From Halochromatium roseum (GTDB lineage: Bacteria; Pseudomonadota; Gammaproteobacteria; Chromatiales; Chromatiaceae): a stretch of DNA of 64,000 nt. How positions within the stretch are numbered: the stretch's first letter is position 1; every line of letters starts with the position of its first letter. A program made the position numbers and the translations under genes. The stretch covers positions 248,001 to 312,000 of the forward strand of contig NZ_NHSH01000061.1 of NCBI RefSeq assembly GCF_016653315.1. The letters are read 5' to 3'. Below are positions 62,067 through 64,000 of this stretch, in pieces. Below the pieces are notes generated by a model that saw only the letters and a list, made by a program, of their open reading frames with translations, made no database searches and was not told the origin of the DNA.

Positions 62067-63179
62067 CTATCGACTCCAAGCCTCGAGCTGCTCGAGGATC
62101 GGCGCGATCGCCGGTGGCGTTGGATCATCGGCAAAGAGGCGCCGCAGCATGGTGCGATGGGCGCCATTGACGATGACCGGCGCTGGCACGCCTTCGAGCC
62201 GCAGCGACTCGACGCTAACAGCGCCGTCACCGAGCCCATCGCTGAGGCCCTCGCCAAGCCCTTCACTGAACCCGTTGCTCAGCTGATCGAACCAGGCATG
62301 CAGTTGCTCACCCAACGCCTCGGAGCCGACCTCGGCCGCCGCCGCGTTGAGACTGGCGATGAGCTGTTTCGGCGGTTCGACCAGCCGTGCGCCGATGATG
62401 GCGCGCGGCACCGATTCCGGCCAGGGTCGCGCGTTCAAGGCCTCGAGAAACGCGCTGCCTGGGCGCAGATCGATCTTCGCCTCGCCGAGCCCATCACGCA
62501 GGCCGGCGAAGAGCGAGAAGCGACGGCGTTGGGCGTCTTCGAAATGCTCCCGCAGCTCCAGCCAGATGCGCAGCCGCGCCCAATCCGAGCCCTGATTCGG
62601 GGTGCCGACCATGAGCACGCCGGCGATCGGCGCTCCACTGACCTTGACCGGTTCGCCAACCGGATGCCGCCAAAGGTTGACGAATTCGCGCGCCAGCAGC
62701 CCGCCCATGCTATGGCCGATCAGGATCACCGGGCGGTCGGTGGGCAACGCGTCCCAGTGCTCGGCCAAGAAGGCCGCGCTGCGGTCGATGCCCTGATCAT
62801 TCGGATAGCGTAGCTCCCAGACCTCGAAGCCGGCCGCGGCGGCGGCTGGCGCCAGGTCATCCCAAATGATGCCGGGCTCATCAAGGCCGTGGATCAGCAG
62901 CAGGCGTGGGCGCTCGGAGAGGTGAGCGCCCAAGGCAGCCAGGGTCTGACCAGTGTCAGGCGCAGCCGGCAGGCGCAAGAAGAGGCCGTGCCCGTTACCG
63001 GTCGGGCTCATCAACTCCGGAAACCAATCATCGAGCTGATCATGGACCAGGGTGCGCAACGCCCGCTCCTCGCTCGGATGGAATTCGGCCCAGAGCGTCC
63101 AGACAGCGGCGATCGCAAGGATCAGCGCGGCGGCTCGGAGCAAGCCCGCGGAACGGGCTCGCCCCGGATCACCGCTCAC
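62067..63179 (-). CDS. Alpha/beta hydrolase (lipase-like), membrane anchored
   Basis: A serine hydrolase of about 370 residues. An N-terminal membrane helix (LLRAAALILAIAAVWTLWAE) is followed by the hydrolase fold: LLLIHGLDEPGIIWDD (oxyanion region), the nucleophile elbow VILIGHSMGGLLAREFV, VLMVGTPNQGSDWARL, and a late histidine in VIVNGAHRTMLRRL. The start is uncertain: a GTG at 63179 lies 31 bp after the DUF3611 stop; a TTG at 63266 would overlap that gene. Substrate unknown. A Gly/Leu/Ser-rich stretch near residues 310-330 (GFSEGLGEGLSDGLGDG) is low complexity. Confidence 0.8.
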   Translation of the reverse strand: MSGDPGRARSAGLLRAAALILAIAAVWTLWAEFHPSEERALRTLVHDQLDDWFPELMSPTGNGHGLFLRLPAAPDTGQTLAALGAHLSERPRLLLIHGLDEPGIIWDDLAPAAAAAGFEVWELRYPNDQGIDRSAAFLAEHWDALPTDRPVILIGHSMGGLLAREFVNLWRHPVGEPVKVSGAPIAGVLMVGTPNQGSDWARLRIWLELREHFEDAQRRRFSLFAGLRDGLGEAKIDLRPGSAFLEALNARPWPESVPRAIIGARLVEPPKQLIASLNAAAAEVGSEALGEQLHAWFDQLSNGFSEGLGEGLSDGLGDGAVSVESLRLEGVPAPVIVNGAHRTMLRRLFADDPTPPAIAPILEQLEAWSR

Positions 63180-63210
63180 GGACTGGACCTGAACGCATCC
63201 GTCCCCTGGC

Positions 63211-63813
63211 TCAGTCCTCAAGCGACTCGTAGGTATGCGTGGTGCGGAACAGCAGCCAGAGGCCAAAGACGGTCGCCAACACCTCGGCGGCGAGCGCCAT
63301 GACCAGCGCCATCAGGCTGGCGAAATCGACCGCCGAGACCCAAGAGCCGCCGAGCGAGGTCGGCGTGGTTTGGATCGTTGGCACGCCGCCCTGGGGCGCG
63401 GCGAGGAAGTAGAACAGCATCTGCGCAACCTCGATCAGCATCACCAGGATCGAGAAGATAATCCCCACGCTGCTGGCGATCAGGCCGATCCAGACCGTGC
63501 GCGTGACGCTGCCCTCACTCGGGCGCAGCGTCGGGTCAGCGATCTTGCGTCCCAAGGCCGGATAACGCGAGAACCAGAACATCACGAACACCAGCAGCAA
63601 CAGATTCATTGCGCTCAGATAGCTGACGATCGGCAACCCTTGGCGCGGCCCGGTGACGCTGCCGGAAAAGGTGAACACATAGAGCATCAGCAGCACCGGG
63701 AAGGCCCCCATCACGATCTGGGTCCAAAATCCGATACGCCCGGTGCGCTGGAAGGTCTTCGCAAGGCCATCAACCTTGGAGACATGAAGACCATTGACGA
63801 GATTCTTCAGCAT
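63211..63813 (-). CDS. DUF3611 family membrane protein
   Basis: A 200-residue integral membrane protein with four predicted helices (WTQIVMGAFPVLLMLYVFTF, AMNLLLLVFVMFWFSRYPAL, TVWIGLIASSVGIIFSILVM, FASLMALVMALAAEVLATVF) and VDGLAKTFQRTGRIGFW at the N-terminus, typical of DUF3611, a family shared by cyanobacteria and some phototrophic proteobacteria. Function unknown. Start 63813 has GAGG 8 nt upstream; an ATG four codons earlier (63825) is possible. Confidence 0.85.
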   Translation of the reverse strand: MLKNLVNGLHVSKVDGLAKTFQRTGRIGFWTQIVMGAFPVLLMLYVFTFSGSVTGPRQGLPIVSYLSAMNLLLLVFVMFWFSRYPALGRKIADPTLRPSEGSVTRTVWIGLIASSVGIIFSILVMLIEVAQMLFYFLAAPQGGVPTIQTTPTSLGGSWVSAVDFASLMALVMALAAEVLATVFGLWLLFRTTHTYESLED

Positions 63814-63906
63814 GATTGACCTCATTCGCCGGTGGCGACTGATTGGGAGTGATTAGGAAAGACAGCGAGACATCAGATCACGGCGACCAAGCGCCCCACA
63901 CACAGC

Positions 63907-64000
63907 TTAAGCCTTCCGTGCATCGCCTCCATGACCAGCTTCAGCGCCCCTCACCCGCTCGCGCAGGCTCTGCACCAACACATACAGCGGCGGGATCACG
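63907..64000 (-). CDS. C-terminal end of an RND efflux permease (partial, runs off the window)
   Basis: The frame entering from the right edge reads VIPPLYVLVQSLRERV then RGAEAGHGGDARKA before a TAA at 63907-63909. The VIPPLYVLVQ segment is typical of the end of the last membrane helix of AcrB-type permeases. Only about 30 residues are visible, so assignment rests on this motif. It lies upstream of DUF3611 on the same strand with a 93-bp gap. Confidence 0.6.
   Translation of the reverse strand, partial: VIPPLYVLVQSLRERVRGAEAGHGGDARKA

Noticed and set aside
63211-63266. TTG start at 63266 for the alpha/beta hydrolase
   Set aside because: It would overlap DUF3611 by 56 bp and gives a leader that does not resemble a signal; the GTG at 63179 fits the membrane anchor better.

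Overview
The window is a GC-rich chromosomal segment from a gammaproteobacterium that looks like a purple sulfur bacterium (Chromatiaceae or close relative). The evidence is a Gly/Tyr-rich secreted protein of the sulfur-globule-envelope type, a nitrogen-fixation cluster, a Calvin-cycle/glycolysis gene cluster, the classic gammaproteobacterial orders pyrG-kdsA-eno-ftsB-ispD-ispF-truD and methyltransferase-rnhA-dnaQ, and an FNR-type oxygen regulator. Genus cannot be fixed from the sequence alone.

Layout. 0.1-7 kb (minus): truD, ispF, ispD, ftsB, eno, kdsA, pyrG. 7.2-8.8 kb (plus): sulfur globule protein with terminator, then fnr preceded by a palindromic FNR-type box. 9-12.2 kb: dnaQ, rnhA, methyltransferase (minus) and mltD (plus). 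12.3-19.6 kb (minus): tkt-gap-pgk-pyk-fba, the shared glycolysis/Calvin-cycle enzymes. 20.1-25 kb: a thioredoxin-fold protein and the S-adenosylmethionine cycle genes metK, ahcY (with an SAH riboswitch in front) and metF. 25-25.9 kb: a decayed, repeat-rich stretch with an integron-integrase fragment. 25.9-32.5 kb: nif region, with cowN and a SIR2-like gene leftward and nifE-nifN-nifX-DUF269-DUF683-fdxB rightward; both directions have clear sigma54 -24/-12 promoters and there is one NifA-type site between them. 32.6-44.8 kb: ene-reductase, a very long RND permease with a histone-H1-like Lys/Ala tail, a CPA2 antiporter, an EF-G-like GTPase, pabB and a PCuAC copper chaperone. 44.8-51.4 kb: a PAS-PAS-sigma54 activator divergent from a cyanate uptake and degradation operon (substrate-binding protein, permease, ATPase, cyanase); the gap holds three near-identical palindromes and a sigma54 promoter. 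51.5-56.3 kb (minus): a sulfur oxygenase reductase with all metal and cysteine residues conserved, and a large PAS/GGDEF/EAL protein. 56.7-64 kb: DUF1269, DUF481, an MscS-family channel, an alpha/beta hydrolase, a DUF3611 membrane protein and the C-terminal end of a second RND permease.

How it works together. The window carries nitrogen acquisition by two sigma54-controlled routes (N2 fixation and cyanate), sulfur handling by storage (globule protein) and possibly by oxygen-dependent disproportionation (SOR), and central carbon enzymes. An FNR-type regulator gene lies in the same window as two TTGA-N6-TCAA palindromes, one before fnr itself and one before the SOR gene, which suggests oxygen control of sulfur metabolism. 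The least expected items are the SOR in an apparently anoxygenic phototroph, the self-contained sigma54-cyanate circuit, the CowN/SIR2-like pair sharing the nif control region, and the RND permease with an H1-like tail. Several short tandem duplications (6 to 33 bp units) are scattered through the window.
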